Assembly (NCBI RefSeq): GCF_024211275.1
Contig: NZ_JAMLDX010000008.1
Coordinates: forward strand, 141,055 to 205,054
Direction: 5' to 3'
From: Sphingomonas tagetis
GTDB lineage: Bacteria > Pseudomonadota > Alphaproteobacteria > Sphingomonadales > Sphingomonadaceae
Length of the DNA stretch: 64,000 bases
Shown: piece by piece, positions 1 to 8,868 of the stretch
Numbering within the stretch: the first letter of the stretch is position 1
How the letters are laid out: the number at the start of each line of letters is the position of its first letter
Translations under genes and position numbers: made by a program
The notes under the pieces: model-generated
What the model was told of the DNA's origin: nothing
The model's input: only the letters and a program-made list of their open reading frames with translations
Database searches by the model: none

Positions 1-186
1 GCCGTCCATCCCCGGCATCATCATGTCGAGCAGGATCAAACCCGGCTGCCACTCGCGCGCAACCGCCAGCGCGGCCTCGCCCGACCCGCACTCGCGCACC
101 TCGAAATCGGGATCGAGCTCGAGCGACATGACCGCGACCTCGCGCAGATCGGCCTCGTCGTCGACATAGAGAATGCGTGTCGGCAT
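1..186 (-). CDS. Response regulator receiver domain (partial, runs off the window)
   Basis: The first 62 residues of a CheY-like receiver are visible from the ATG at 186. They hold the acidic pocket (D9-D10-E11) and the phosphoacceptor aspartate D54 in the context LLDMMMPGMDG. The start lies only 3 bases beyond the stop of the histidine kinase gene upstream on the same strand, so the two are almost certainly one transcript and a cognate kinase/receiver pair. The C-terminal half, including any output domain, lies outside the window, so a single-domain regulator cannot be told from a DNA-binding one. Confidence 0.85.
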   Translation of the reverse strand, partial: MPTRILYVDDEADLREVAVMSLELDPDFEVRECGSGEAALAVAREWQPGLILLDMMMPGMDG

Positions 187-189
187 GGT

Positions 190-1815
190 TCAATGCTCTC
201 CCGGACCGGCAAGCGGCAGTGTCAGGTGGAAGGTGGCGCCCGGCCCGGCCGCGTCATCGAGCGTGATCCCGCCGCCATGCGCCTGTGCGATGCCCTGGCT
301 GATCGCGAGGCCGAGACCGGTCCCGGCATGCTTGTTCTGGTGCGCCCCGTCCTCCTGCGCGAAGCGGTCGAACAGCCGCTTGCGGAATTCGGGCGAGATA
401 CCCGGCCCGTCATCGGCGACGCTGATCCGCGCGGTGTCGCCGTCCACGCCGAGCGAGATCCGCACCTGCCCGCCCTCGGGCGAGAATTTGGCCGCGTTGG
501 ACAGCAGGTTGGTGACCACCTGCATCACGCGCAGATGATCGAAGTGCGCGGCAACCGGCGCGTCGGGCAGCACAAGGTCGAGCGTGACCCCGAAGCGCTC
601 GGCATAGGGCTGGTTCTGCTCGACCGCCTCCGCCAGCAGCGCCCCCAGATCGCCCGACGCGAAGTTGAAGCTGAGCTTGCCCGACTGGAGCTTGTCCATG
701 TCGAGCAGGTCGTTGACCAGTGTCGCCAGCCGCTCGGCGTTGCGGTAGCCGACGGTCACCAGCCGCCCCGCACGCTCGGGCAGGGCGCCCGCCGCGCCCG
801 ACGCCATCAACCCCAGCGCGCCCGAAATCGCGGTCAGCGGCGTGCGCAATTCGTGGCTGACGGTCGAGACAAGCTCGTCCTTGAGCCGCGCGATCTGCCG
901 GTCGTGAGTCACGTCGCGCACCGTCAGGATGAAGCGCCCGCCCGAAATCGTGCGGCGGCGCACGTCAAGCACGCGGCGGGCGCGCTGCACCTCGATGTCG
1001 CGCCCCGTGCTCGCCTTGATCGAGGCGACGAACGCCGCGACGATCAGGTCGGGATCGCCGGGGCCGAGCTCACCGCGCCTGGCGGTCAGCCGCATCAGTT
1101 CGTCCGCCCCCATGCCTTCCCGGATCTCGTCCGGCGTATATGCGAACAGCTCGCAGAACGCCTCGTTCCACAGCGTCAACCGCAGATCGCCGTCGAACAG
1201 CGCGACGCCCTCGCTGACATTCTCGACCGTCAGCGTCAGCAACTCGCGTTCTTCCACGGTGCGCTGGCGATGCGCCTCGGCGGCGAAACGGTCGACGCGC
1301 AGCTCGATCATGTCGACAACGGTCTCGGCCAGCGCCGCCAGCCGCCGCTGCTCGGCCGCGCCGAAGCTGCGCGGCTTGCTGTCGACGAGGCACAATGTGC
1401 CAAGGGCCAGCCCGCCGATGCGCAGCGGGGCGCCGGCATAGAAGCGGACAAAGGGGTCGTTGAGTACGAACGGATGGCGAATGAACCGCGGATCGAGATG
1501 CGTGTCCGGCACCACCATCACTTCATCGCTGAGAATTGCGAAGGCGCAGAACGCTTCGTCGCGTGGCGTACCGGTGGCGTCCATGCCGCACGCGCCCCGA
1601 AAGCACTGCATGTCCGACCCGATGATCGAGACCAGCGACATCGGCACATCGAACAGCTCCGCCGCAAGCCGTGTCACGCGGTCGAACGCCGGCTCCCGGC
1701 CGATCCCGCCCAGCTTGTAGCGCTCGATCGCGCGCAGCCGGTGCGCTTCGTTGGCGGGGATTGGCGGCCTTGGCCAATCGATCTCAGGCAATGATTCGGG
1801 CGGCGCGGATGCCAT
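190..1815 (-). CDS. GAF-PAS sensor histidine kinase
   Basis: The 541-residue protein has a GAF domain at about residues 40-175 and a PAS domain at about 190-305. A HisKA dimerisation domain follows with the phosphorylatable histidine H321 (SHELRTPL). The HATPase domain has an N box near N440, a DDGPG motif at about 468-472 and GTGLGL at 498-503. No membrane segment or signal peptide is visible, so it is a soluble kinase sensing a cytoplasmic ligand or redox signal through GAF/PAS. The receiver gene begins 3 bases after its stop. Two stand-alone receivers are encoded divergently about 150 bases upstream and may share the phosphorelay. The signal is unknown. Confidence 0.93.
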   Translation of the reverse strand: MASAPPESLPEIDWPRPPIPANEAHRLRAIERYKLGGIGREPAFDRVTRLAAELFDVPMSLVSIIGSDMQCFRGACGMDATGTPRDEAFCAFAILSDEVMVVPDTHLDPRFIRHPFVLNDPFVRFYAGAPLRIGGLALGTLCLVDSKPRSFGAAEQRRLAALAETVVDMIELRVDRFAAEAHRQRTVEERELLTLTVENVSEGVALFDGDLRLTLWNEAFCELFAYTPDEIREGMGADELMRLTARRGELGPGDPDLIVAAFVASIKASTGRDIEVQRARRVLDVRRRTISGGRFILTVRDVTHDRQIARLKDELVSTVSHELRTPLTAISGALGLMASGAAGALPERAGRLVTVGYRNAERLATLVNDLLDMDKLQSGKLSFNFASGDLGALLAEAVEQNQPYAERFGVTLDLVLPDAPVAAHFDHLRVMQVVTNLLSNAAKFSPEGGQVRISLGVDGDTARISVADDGPGISPEFRKRLFDRFAQEDGAHQNKHAGTGLGLAISQGIAQAHGGGITLDDAAGPGATFHLTLPLAGPGEH

Positions 1816-1927
1816 GTGACTCCTGTCTCCCCAGACGGCGATTACGCGCGAACCGGTTACCAGATCCTTGGCGGCGATGCCGCGACCTTTCTAACTTCTC
1901 GTTAGGGACGATCGTGAGAAAAGCGCG

Positions 1928-1952
1928 GGAACCGGCTGAACACCGCAAGGTT
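1928..1952 (+). promoter_or_regulatory. Possible EcfG-type (general stress) promoter
   Basis: GGAAC at 1928-1932 is followed after 16 bases by GGTT at 1949-1952. This resembles the alphaproteobacterial EcfG consensus GGAAC-N16/17-CGTT with one mismatch in the -10 element. It would place transcription start almost at the ATG of the receiver gene at 1964, which has only a weak Shine-Dalgarno, so the message would be nearly leaderless. Weak support. Confidence 0.25.
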
Positions 1953-1963
1953 GATACGGATCA

Positions 1964-2332
1964 ATGGCACGGATCATCATCGCAGACGACGACCCGCTGG
2001 TGGGCGAAGTGGCGCGCGACGCGCTGATCGCCGCCGGGCATGGCGCAGGGCTCGTGCCAAATGGCGCGGAGGCGCTCGCGGTGATCAAGGCGCGCCGGCC
2101 CGACCTCGCGATTCTCGACTGCAACATGCCCGAACTGTCGGGCGTCAACGTGGTGCGCGAGCTGCGCAAGCTGATGGACTTCGCCGACCTGCCGATCCTG
2201 ATGCTCACCGGGCGGCGCAGCGGGCAGGACGAAGAACTCGCGCGGTTTGCGGGCGCCAACGACTATCTGCGCAAGCCGTTCGACCCGGACGAGCTCGTGT
2301 TCCGCGCGGAACTGCTTCTGGGAGGAGCCTGA
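1964..2332 (+). CDS. Single-domain response regulator (CheY-like)
   Basis: This 122-residue protein is a complete receiver with no output domain. It has acidic pocket D8-D9-D10, phosphoacceptor D52 (ILDCNMPE), switch threonine T82 and invariant lysine K104 (LRKPF). It probably relays phosphate or acts by protein-protein contact. It begins 148 bases from the divergent histidine kinase and is followed after one base by a second receiver gene, so all four genes probably form one signalling locus. The Shine-Dalgarno is weak (GGA at 1958-1960). Confidence 0.9.
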   Translation: MARIIIADDDPLVGEVARDALIAAGHGAGLVPNGAEALAVIKARRPDLAILDCNMPELSGVNVVRELRKLMDFADLPILMLTGRRSGQDEELARFAGANDYLRKPFDPDELVFRAELLLGGA

Positions 2333-2333
2333 C

Positions 2334-2729
2334 ATGGCGCGAATCATCTATGTCGAGGATGACGAGATCATCGCGCAGCTGGTGCAGGAAATCCTGAGCG
2401 AGGCCGGGCATATCGTCGGCGTGATCCATCATGGTGAGCTCGGCCACGACACCATCTATCTCAAGCAGCCCGACCTGGTGATCCTCGACCGCGACCTGCC
2501 CGGCATGGAGGGCGTCGACATCCTGCGCTCGCTCAAGAGCTTCGCCGGGCTCTACCGCACCCCGATCCTGATGCTGAGCGCCAACCGCAGCCAGAAGAGC
2601 ATCGACGAGGCGATGGCGGCGGGCGCGCGCGACTATCTGGTCAAGCCGTTCGAGCCCGCCGAGCTGGTAAATCGAGTCGAGGCCTGTCTGCGCGAGGAAG
2701 AACCGGTGTTCCGCCGCCCGCGCGGCTGA
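2334..2729 (+). CDS. Single-domain response regulator (CheY-like)
   Basis: This 131-residue receiver domain protein has acidic residues E8-D9-D10, phosphoacceptor D52 (ILDRDLPG), S82 at the switch position and K104 (LVKPF). It shares its first five residues (MARII) and general layout with the preceding regulator, suggesting an old tandem duplication. The ATG at 2334 is chosen because GGGAGGAG (2320-2327) lies just upstream, overlapping the end of the previous gene. An upstream in-frame extension has no family similarity. Its short C-terminal tail carries no DNA-binding domain. Confidence 0.9.
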   Translation: MARIIYVEDDEIIAQLVQEILSEAGHIVGVIHHGELGHDTIYLKQPDLVILDRDLPGMEGVDILRSLKSFAGLYRTPILMLSANRSQKSIDEAMAAGARDYLVKPFEPAELVNRVEACLREEEPVFRRPRG

Positions 2730-2757
2730 GACGGAACCGAAGCGCCGCTGCATCGCT

Positions 2758-4377
2758 ATGGCAGCGATGACGGGGGAAACACACGACTTGCCGGACTCGC
2801 GGCCCTGGTGGGAACGGGGCGTCGTCTATCAAATCTATCCGCGCTCGTTCCAGGACAGCGATGGCGACGGCGTCGGCGATCTCGCCGGGATCCAAGTCCG
2901 GCTCGACCATGTCGCCAGCCTCGGCGTCGATGCGATCTGGCTGTCGCCGATCTTCCCCTCGCCGATGAAGGATTTCGGCTATGACGTCGCCGACTATTGC
3001 GGGATCGAGCCGATGTTCGGCGATCTCGCGGCGTTCGACCGGCTGCTCGCCGCGGTGCATGCGCGCGGGCTCAAGCTGATCCTCGATTTCGTGCCCAACC
3101 ACAGCTCCGATCAGCACCCGTGGTTCGCCGAGGGCCGCAGTTCGCGCGATCATCCCAAACGCGACTGGTATATCTGGCGCGACCCCGCGCCCGACGGCGG
3201 CCCGCCCAACAACTGGATCAGCGATTTCGGCGGCCCGGCGTGGGAATGGGACGCGGCGTCCGGCCAATATTATCTCCACGCCTTCCTCAAGGAACAACCC
3301 GACCTCAACTGGCGCCACCCCGAGCTCAGGCGCGCGATGCTGGACGTGCTGCGCTTCTGGATGGACCGCGGCGTCGACGGGTTCCGCATCGACGTGCTGT
3401 GGCACATCGTAAAGTCGGCGGGGTTCGAGGACAATCCGTTCAACCCCGACTGGACGCCCGACCGCACCGAGCGCGACAAGGTGTTGCAGCACCACTCGAC
3501 CGACCAGCCCGAGGCGCATGTAATTTCCGCCGAAATGCGCGAGCTGGCTGACGAATATGAAGACCGCGTGCTGATCGGCGAGATCTTCCTGCCCAACGAG
3601 CGCCACGCCCGCTGGTACGGCACGCCCAAGCGGCCGCAAGTCCATCTGCCCTTCAACTTCCAGCTGATCGAAAATGGCTGGGACGCGCGCACGCTGCACC
3701 GCGTGATCGCCGATTATGAAGCCTCGCTGCCCGAATTCGGCTGGCCCAATTGGGTGATCGGCAGCCACGACGCGCCGCGCATCGCCGCGCGCATCGGCGA
3801 GGCCCAGGCGCGGGTCGCGGCGATGCTGCTGCTCACGCTGCGCGGCACCCCGACACTCTATCAGGGCGACGAGCTCGGCATCGGTCAGGTGCCGATCCCG
3901 CCCGAGCGAATCCGCGACCCCCAGCATCTGCGCCAGCCGCATCTCGACATCGGCCGCGACCGCTCGCGCACGCCGATGCCGTGGGACAATACGCCATTCG
4001 CGGGGTTCAGCGCGGTCGAACCGTGGCTGCCGCTCAACCCCGATTGGCGAACGCGCAACGTGGCCGCGCAGGCCGGCGATCCGGAGTCGATGCTAGCACT
4101 CTATCGCCGCCTGCTCAGCCTTCGGCGGACGCATCCGGCGCTCGCCGTTGGCACGATGGCGCTCCATGGCGCGCATGATTCGCTGCTCGTCTATGAGCGG
4201 GCGCAGGGCGGCGAACAGTTCATAATCATTCTCAACTTGACCAGCCAAGCCACAGAATTCGAGCCCTCTCAATCGGCGCGACACTGCCGAGTCCTGCTGA
4301 GCACGCTGCCCGGCGACCCTCCGGTCGGCCGCGATGTCTTCACGCTCGCGCCGAACGAAGGCGTCATCCTCGCATGA
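2758..4377 (+). CDS. GH13 alpha-glucosidase
   Basis: This 539-residue glycoside hydrolase family 13 enzyme is of the alpha-glucosidase type and would hydrolyse (or transfer) terminal alpha-linked glucose. The catalytic residues are recognisable: nucleophile D212 (GFRID), acid/base E275 (IGEIF) and transition-state stabiliser D338 (GSHDAP). The N-terminal motif VVYQIYPRSFQDSDGDGVGD is the usual start of the (beta/alpha)8 barrel in this group. No signal peptide is seen, so it is cytoplasmic. A second ATG four codons in (2767) is also possible. Its stop overlaps the start of the glycosyltransferase gene (ATGA), indicating coupled expression. Exact substrate (maltose, sucrose or isomaltose) cannot be read from sequence. 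Confidence 0.92.
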   Translation: MAAMTGETHDLPDSRPWWERGVVYQIYPRSFQDSDGDGVGDLAGIQVRLDHVASLGVDAIWLSPIFPSPMKDFGYDVADYCGIEPMFGDLAAFDRLLAAVHARGLKLILDFVPNHSSDQHPWFAEGRSSRDHPKRDWYIWRDPAPDGGPPNNWISDFGGPAWEWDAASGQYYLHAFLKEQPDLNWRHPELRRAMLDVLRFWMDRGVDGFRIDVLWHIVKSAGFEDNPFNPDWTPDRTERDKVLQHHSTDQPEAHVISAEMRELADEYEDRVLIGEIFLPNERHARWYGTPKRPQVHLPFNFQLIENGWDARTLHRVIADYEASLPEFGWPNWVIGSHDAPRIAARIGEAQARVAAMLLLTLRGTPTLYQGDELGIGQVPIPPERIRDPQHLRQPHLDIGRDRSRTPMPWDNTPFAGFSAVEPWLPLNPDWRTRNVAAQAGDPESMLALYRRLLSLRRTHPALAVGTMALHGAHDSLLVYERAQGGEQFIIILNLTSQATEFEPSQSARHCRVLLSTLPGDPPVGRDVFTLAPNEGVILA

Positions 4378-5384
4378 AGATCGCCATGCTCGCCCCGATC
4401 GCCTGGCGCACGCCGCCGCGTCATTATGGTCCGTGGGAGCTGGTCACCAGCCTGCTCACCGAAGCGCTCGTCGCGCGCGGCGTCGACGTCACTTTGTTCG
4501 CGACGCAGGACAGTCTCACCGCGGGCAAGCTCGATGGCGTCGTCCCCGCTTCCTACAATGAAGACCCCGCGATCGACGCGAAAGTGTGGGAGTTTCGCCA
4601 TCTCGCGCACGTCTTCGAACAGGCGGACACGTTCGACCTGATCCACAACCAGGCCGATTTCCCGGCGCACGCCTTCGCCAATCTGACCGACACGCCGATC
4701 GTCACCACGATCCACGGCTTCTCGTCCGACCGCATTCTGCCGATGTACGAACCCTATCAGGACCGCGTGCATTATGTCGCGATCAGCGACGCCGACCGCC
4801 ATCCCGCGCTGCGCTATGCCGCCACGATCCATCACGGCATCCCGGTCGAGACGTTCCCGTTCGACCCGCAGGGCAGCGACGACCTGTTGTTCTTCGGCCG
4901 CATCCATCCTGACAAGGGCGCCGCCGAAGCCATCGCCGCCGCCCGCACGAGCCGCCGCACGCTGCACCTGTACGGCGTGATCCAGGACGAAGGCTATCAC
5001 GCGCGCGAGGTCCAGCCGCAGGTCGATGGCGAGACGATCCGCTATCACGGCGTCGCGGGCGGTTCGCAGCGGCTCGCGGCGCTGGGTCACGCGCGCGCGA
5101 TGCTCCACCTCATCAATTTCGACGAGCCGTTCGGCCTGTCGGTGATCGAGGCGATGGCATGCGGCACGCCGGTCATCGCGATGAACCGCGGATCGATGCC
5201 CGAACTGATCGAGCATGGCGTCAACGGCTATCTGGTCGACAGCATCGGCGACGCGGTCGCCGCGATTGGGCGCGCCGGCGAACTCGACCGCGCGGCGATC
5301 CGGCAGACGGTGATCGACCGCTTCAGCGTCGAGCGAATGGCCGACGCCTATCTCGCGCTCTACGCCCGCATCCTGGGGCGTTGA
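4374..5384 (+). CDS. Glycosyltransferase family 4 protein
   Basis: This 336-residue GT-B fold glycosyltransferase begins with the Rossmann-like MKIAMLAPIAWRTPP. It ends with the GT4 donor-binding signature EPFGLSVIEAMACGTPVIA, which includes the E-x7-E pair. It is likely to move a sugar from a nucleotide donor to a saccharide or lipid acceptor in the cytoplasm. The gene overlaps the upstream alpha-glucosidase by four bases, so the two probably act on the same oligosaccharide or compatible-solute metabolism. That link is inference from gene order. Acceptor and donor are unknown. Confidence 0.85.
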   Translation: MKIAMLAPIAWRTPPRHYGPWELVTSLLTEALVARGVDVTLFATQDSLTAGKLDGVVPASYNEDPAIDAKVWEFRHLAHVFEQADTFDLIHNQADFPAHAFANLTDTPIVTTIHGFSSDRILPMYEPYQDRVHYVAISDADRHPALRYAATIHHGIPVETFPFDPQGSDDLLFFGRIHPDKGAAEAIAAARTSRRTLHLYGVIQDEGYHAREVQPQVDGETIRYHGVAGGSQRLAALGHARAMLHLINFDEPFGLSVIEAMACGTPVIAMNRGSMPELIEHGVNGYLVDSIGDAVAAIGRAGELDRAAIRQTVIDRFSVERMADAYLALYARILGR

Positions 5385-5394
5385 CCGCCCACCT

Positions 5395-5423
5395 TTGACG
5401 ACTCCTCCTAAATCCCCTATTTC
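5395..5423 (+). promoter_or_regulatory. Candidate sigma-70 promoter of the pcaIJF operon
   Basis: TTGACG (5395-5400) is separated by 17 bases from TATTTC (5418-5423). The first inverted repeat of the operator overlaps the -10 region and the expected transcription start, and the second lies just downstream, a layout that fits repression. Spacing and -35 are good and the -10 is moderate. Confidence 0.55.
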
Positions 5424-5456
5424 ACGATAAACGTGAATCATGTCCGATTATCGGAC
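5421..5456. promoter_or_regulatory. Two tandem inverted repeats, likely IclR-family operator
   Basis: Two perfect palindromes stand four bases apart. TTCACG-ATAAA-CGTGAA lies at 5421-5437 and GTCCGA-TTA-TCGGAC at 5442-5456. They sit between the candidate promoter and the Shine-Dalgarno AAGGAG of the first CoA-transferase gene. The regulator encoded at the end of the operon is of the IclR family, whose members bind such short palindromes, so it is the obvious candidate ligand. Confidence 0.6.
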
Positions 5457-5471
5457 GTTGAAAGGAGCTTC

Positions 5472-6182
5472 ATGAGCGGGAAGATTTTCGACGATCCGCA
5501 GTCGGCGCTCGCAGGCGCGCTGTTCGAGGGCATGACGATCATGTCAGGCGGCTTCGGCCTGTCGGGTAATCCTGAGAGCCTGATACCCGAGATCCGCAAG
5601 GCGGGGGTCAAGGACCTGACCGTCATCTCGAACAACGCCGGCGCGGATGGTTTCGGGCTGTGGATGCTGCTCGAAAGCCGCCAGATCCGGAAGATGATCT
5701 CGTCCTATGTCGGCGAGAACAAGCTGTTCGAGCAGCAGTACCTCTCGGGCGAGCTGGAGCTGGAGCTGAATCCGCAAGGCACGCTCGCCGAGCGCATCCG
5801 TGCGGGCGGCGCGGGCATCCCTGCCTTTTATACCAAAACCGGCGTCGGCACCGTCGTCGCCGAGGGCAAGCCGGTCGAGACGTTCGAGGGCGAAGACTAT
5901 GTCCGCGAGACCTGGCTGCGCGCAGACCTCGCCATCGTCAAGGCGTGGAAGGCCGATCCCGAGGGCAATCTCGTCTTCCGCAAGACCGCGCGCAACTTCA
6001 ACCCCAACATGGCGACCGCGGGCAAGCTGACCGTGGTTGAGGTCGAGGAGATCGTCGAAGCCGGAACGCTCGATCCCGACCACATCCACACCCCCGGCAT
6101 CTTCGTCGATCGCATCGTGCTGAGCACGATCAACGAGAAGCGGATCGAAAAGCTGACGACGCGCGCGAAGGAGGTCGTATAA
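5472..6182 (+). CDS. pcaI: 3-oxoacid CoA-transferase subunit A (3-oxoadipate type)
   Basis: This 236-residue alpha subunit of a family I CoA-transferase transfers CoA from succinyl-CoA to a 3-oxoacid. The family pattern is [16 protein letters not shown] near the N terminus and [11 protein letters not shown] further on. An earlier in-frame ATG (5433) would translate through the operator palindromes. The ATG at 5472 has a strong AAAGGAG and matches family length, so it is chosen. The next genes are subunit B and a 400-residue thiolase, followed by an IclR regulator. That context favours 3-oxoadipate (beta-ketoadipate pathway) over acetoacetate as substrate, although scoA/pcaI cannot be separated by eye. 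Confidence 0.85.
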   Translation: MSGKIFDDPQSALAGALFEGMTIMSGGFGLSGNPESLIPEIRKAGVKDLTVISNNAGADGFGLWMLLESRQIRKMISSYVGENKLFEQQYLSGELELELNPQGTLAERIRAGGAGIPAFYTKTGVGTVVAEGKPVETFEGEDYVRETWLRADLAIVKAWKADPEGNLVFRKTARNFNPNMATAGKLTVVEVEEIVEAGTLDPDHIHTPGIFVDRIVLSTINEKRIEKLTTRAKEVV

Positions 6183-6826
6183 TGCCCTGGAATCGCGATG
6201 AAATGGCGGCGCGGGCCGCGCTCGAACTGCGCGACGGCTTCTACGTCAATCTCGGCATTGGCATTCCGACATTGGTGGCGAACCATGTCCCCGCGGGCGT
6301 CAAGGTCACGCTCCAGTCGGAGAACGGCATGCTCGGCATCGGCCCCTTCCCCTATGAAGGCGAAGCCGATCCCGACCTGATCAACGCCGGCAAGCAGACC
6401 GTCACCGCCCTCGCCACGTCGAGCTTCTTCTCCAGCGCGGACAGCTTCGCAATGATCCGCGGCGGGCATATCGACATGGCGGTGCTCGGCGCGATGGAGG
6501 TCGCTGCCAATGGCGATCTCGCCAACTGGACGATCCCGGGCAAGATGGTGAAGGGCATGGGCGGCGCGATGGACCTGGTCGCGGGCGTCAAGCGCGTGGT
6601 CGTCGTAATGGACCACGCCAACAAGGCCGGCGAGACCAAGATCCTGCCCGAATGCACGCTGCCACTGACCGGCAAGGCCGTGGTCGACCTGATCGTCACC
6701 GACCTGTGCGTCATGGCCTGCGACAAGCCGGGGCTGCGCCTGATCGAACTCGCCCCGGGCGTCACGCTCGACGAAATCCGCGCCAAGACCGGTGCACCGT
6801 TCGACGTCGAACTGGAGGCCGCGTGA
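6182..6826 (+). CDS. pcaJ: 3-oxoacid CoA-transferase subunit B (3-oxoadipate type)
   Basis: This 214-residue beta subunit carries the catalytic glutamate that forms the glutamyl-CoA thioester, here E47 in LQSENGMLG. It pairs with the preceding subunit to make 3-oxoadipyl-CoA (or acetoacetyl-CoA) from succinyl-CoA. The ATG overlaps the stop of subunit A by one base (TAATG), and its own stop overlaps the thiolase start in the same way (TGATG), so the three are translationally coupled. The pcaIJ assignment rests on the neighbouring PcaF-type thiolase and regulator; scoB is the alternative name. Confidence 0.85.
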   Translation: MPWNRDEMAARAALELRDGFYVNLGIGIPTLVANHVPAGVKVTLQSENGMLGIGPFPYEGEADPDLINAGKQTVTALATSSFFSSADSFAMIRGGHIDMAVLGAMEVAANGDLANWTIPGKMVKGMGGAMDLVAGVKRVVVVMDHANKAGETKILPECTLPLTGKAVVDLIVTDLCVMACDKPGLRLIELAPGVTLDEIRAKTGAPFDVELEAA

Positions 6827-8028
6827 TGACCGACGCCTTCATCTGCGACGCGATCCGCACGCCGATCGGCCGCTTCGGCGGCGCGCTCGCCTCGGTGCGT
6901 ACCGACGATCTGGCCGCAGTGCCGATCCGCGCGCTCGCCGAACGCAATCCGCAAGTCGACTGGCAATCGGTCGACGACGTCATCCTCGGCTGCGCCAATC
7001 AGGCGGGCGAGGACAATCGCAATGTCGCACGCATGGCAACGCTGCTCGCCGGTCTGCCCGAGCAAGTCTCCGGTTCGACCGTCAACCGGCTGTGCGGCTC
7101 GGGCCTCGACGCGGTCGGCCTCGCCGCGCGCGCCGTCCGCAGCGGCGACGCGCAGTTGATGATCGCGGGTGGTGTCGAAAGCATGAGCCGCGCGCCCTAT
7201 GTGATGGGCAAGGCCGACAGCGCCTTCTCGCGCGGACAGAAGCTCGAGGACACGACGATCGGCTGGCGATTCGTCAACCCGGCGCTGAAGGCCGCCTATG
7301 GCGTCGATTCGATGCCCGAGACCGGCGAGAATGTCGCGCAGGAATGGCGCGTGTCGCGCGAGGATCAGGACCGGTTCGCGCTCGCCAGCCAGCAAAAGGC
7401 GGCTGCCGCGCAGGCCAGCGGCCGGCTCGCGCGCGAGATCGTGCCGGTGACGATCGCGCAGAAGAAGGGCGATCCCATCGTCTTCGCCGCCGACGAACAT
7501 CCGCGCGCGACCACCTGGGACGCGCTCGCCAAGCTCAAGCCGGTCGTGCGCCCCGACGGTACCGTCACCGCAGGCAACGCGTCCGGCGTCAACGACGGCG
7601 CGGCGGCGATGCTGATCGCGTCGGAAGCCGCCGCCAGCGGCAACGGCCTCACGCCCCGCGCGCGGATCGTCGCCATGGCGGCCGCCGGCGTCGCACCCCG
7701 CGTGATGGGCATCGGTCCGGTGCCCGCCGCGCAAAAGCTGCTCAAGCTCGCCGGTCTCACCGCCGGCCAGGTCGATGTGTTCGAGCTCAACGAGGCCTTT
7801 GCGTCGCAGGGAATCGCGGTGCTGCGCGACCTCGGCCTCGCGCAGGACGACCCGCGCGTAAACCGCAATGGCGGTGCGATCGCGCTCGGCCACCCGCTCG
7901 GCATGTCGGGCGCGCGCATCGTACTGAGCGCGGCGGAAGAGCTTCACGTCACGGGCGGACGCTATGCGATGGCGTTCATGTGCGTCGGGGTCGGCCAGGG
8001 CATCGGCCTGCTGATCGAGCGGGTCTGA
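6826..8028 (+). CDS. pcaF: Thiolase, probably 3-oxoadipyl-CoA thiolase
   Basis: This 400-residue type II thiolase has active-site cysteine C90 (NRLCGSGLDAV), the histidine of ALGHPLGMSGAR and the second cysteine of AFMCVGVGQG. Its length and the order CoA-transferase A/B then thiolase match PcaF. PcaF cleaves 3-oxoadipyl-CoA to acetyl-CoA and succinyl-CoA, the last step of the beta-ketoadipate pathway. The chosen ATG overlaps the previous stop (TGATG); in-frame sequence before it is part of the upstream gene read in another frame. The enzymes for earlier steps (pcaHGBCD) are not in this window, so they must be encoded elsewhere or the substrate differs. Confidence 0.87.
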   Translation: MTDAFICDAIRTPIGRFGGALASVRTDDLAAVPIRALAERNPQVDWQSVDDVILGCANQAGEDNRNVARMATLLAGLPEQVSGSTVNRLCGSGLDAVGLAARAVRSGDAQLMIAGGVESMSRAPYVMGKADSAFSRGQKLEDTTIGWRFVNPALKAAYGVDSMPETGENVAQEWRVSREDQDRFALASQQKAAAAQASGRLAREIVPVTIAQKKGDPIVFAADEHPRATTWDALAKLKPVVRPDGTVTAGNASGVNDGAAAMLIASEAAASGNGLTPRARIVAMAAAGVAPRVMGIGPVPAAQKLLKLAGLTAGQVDVFELNEAFASQGIAVLRDLGLAQDDPRVNRNGGAIALGHPLGMSGARIVLSAAEELHVTGGRYAMAFMCVGVGQGIGLLIERV

Positions 8029-8035
8029 TGCGCGC

Positions 8036-8803
8036 ATGACCGAGCGCGATCCCGATTACATGCAGTCGCTCGCAAGAGGGCTGCAAGTGCTCGAAGCGTT
8101 CGCCGTGCTCGGGCAGAGGCAATCGGTCGCCGGCCTCGCCGCGCATACCGGCCTCGCGCGCGGGGTGGTCGCGCGGTGTCTGCACACTTTGGTCCGCACC
8201 GGCCATGTCGAGCGGCAGGACCGCCATTTCTCGGTGCTGCCCGGCGTGCTGCGGCTGGCCGACGCATTCCTTTCCGACCGCTCGCTGCCCGCGCTCGCCC
8301 AGCCTTTGCTCGAACAGTTGCGCGACGAGATCGGCGAATCCTGCTCGCTCGGCGTGTTCGACCGTAGCGACATCCTGTACATCGCGCGCGCCTCGCGCAG
8401 CAGCATCATGACGATCGGCCTGCGCGTCGGCAGCCGCCTGCCGGCCTGGTGCACATCGATGGGCCGCGTGCTGCTCGCCGAACTGCCGCCGGCGGATCGC
8501 GACGCACTGATCCCGGCCACGCTGCCGCGGCTTACGCCCGACACCGTCGCAAACCGCGCTGCGCTCGACGAGAAGCTGGACGAAGCCTTGCGCGACGGCT
8601 TCGCGCTGGTCGATCAGGAGCTGGAGGCCGGGCTGCGGTCGATCGCGGTGCCGGTGCGCGATCCCGAGGCACGCCTGATCGCGGCGCTCAACGTCGGCAC
8701 CAACGCGCTCGAACGCAGCATCGACGATTTGCGCACCCGCATCCTCCCGCGCCTTCAGGCGACGGCCGCCGCGTTGCATCGCGAGATCGGCCGCTTCATG
8801 TAA
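8036..8803 (+). CDS. IclR-family transcriptional regulator (PcaR/PobR-like)
   Basis: This 255-residue regulator has an N-terminal winged helix-turn-helix at about residues 10-75 (LARGLQVLEAF...LARGVVARCLHTL). A C-terminal IclR effector-binding domain covers about 85-250, with the usual SRLPAWCTSMGRVLLAELP segment. It starts 7 bases after the thiolase stop and is the last gene of the operon. In other bacteria IclR regulators of the beta-ketoadipate pathway (PcaR, PcaU, PobR) respond to aromatic pathway intermediates, so this one probably controls the operon through the palindromes at 5421-5456. Confidence 0.88.
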   Translation: MTERDPDYMQSLARGLQVLEAFAVLGQRQSVAGLAAHTGLARGVVARCLHTLVRTGHVERQDRHFSVLPGVLRLADAFLSDRSLPALAQPLLEQLRDEIGESCSLGVFDRSDILYIARASRSSIMTIGLRVGSRLPAWCTSMGRVLLAELPPADRDALIPATLPRLTPDTVANRAALDEKLDEALRDGFALVDQELEAGLRSIAVPVRDPEARLIAALNVGTNALERSIDDLRTRILPRLQATAAALHREIGRFM

Positions 8804-8868
8804 AGCGGCGGGCACCGGTCTGCGATTGCGCCGAGCGCAAGCGTAAATGCAGCCTTAGCGTTAGGCCG

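Noticed and set aside
193..1794. 533-codon open frame on the plus strand opposite the histidine kinase
   Set aside because: Arg/Gln/His-rich nonsense typical of the antisense strand of GC-rich genes; the minus-strand frame has clear kinase domains.
2641..3942. 433-codon minus-strand open frame opposite the GH13 gene
   Set aside because: No domain, codon composition of a shadow frame; the plus strand carries all GH13 catalytic motifs.
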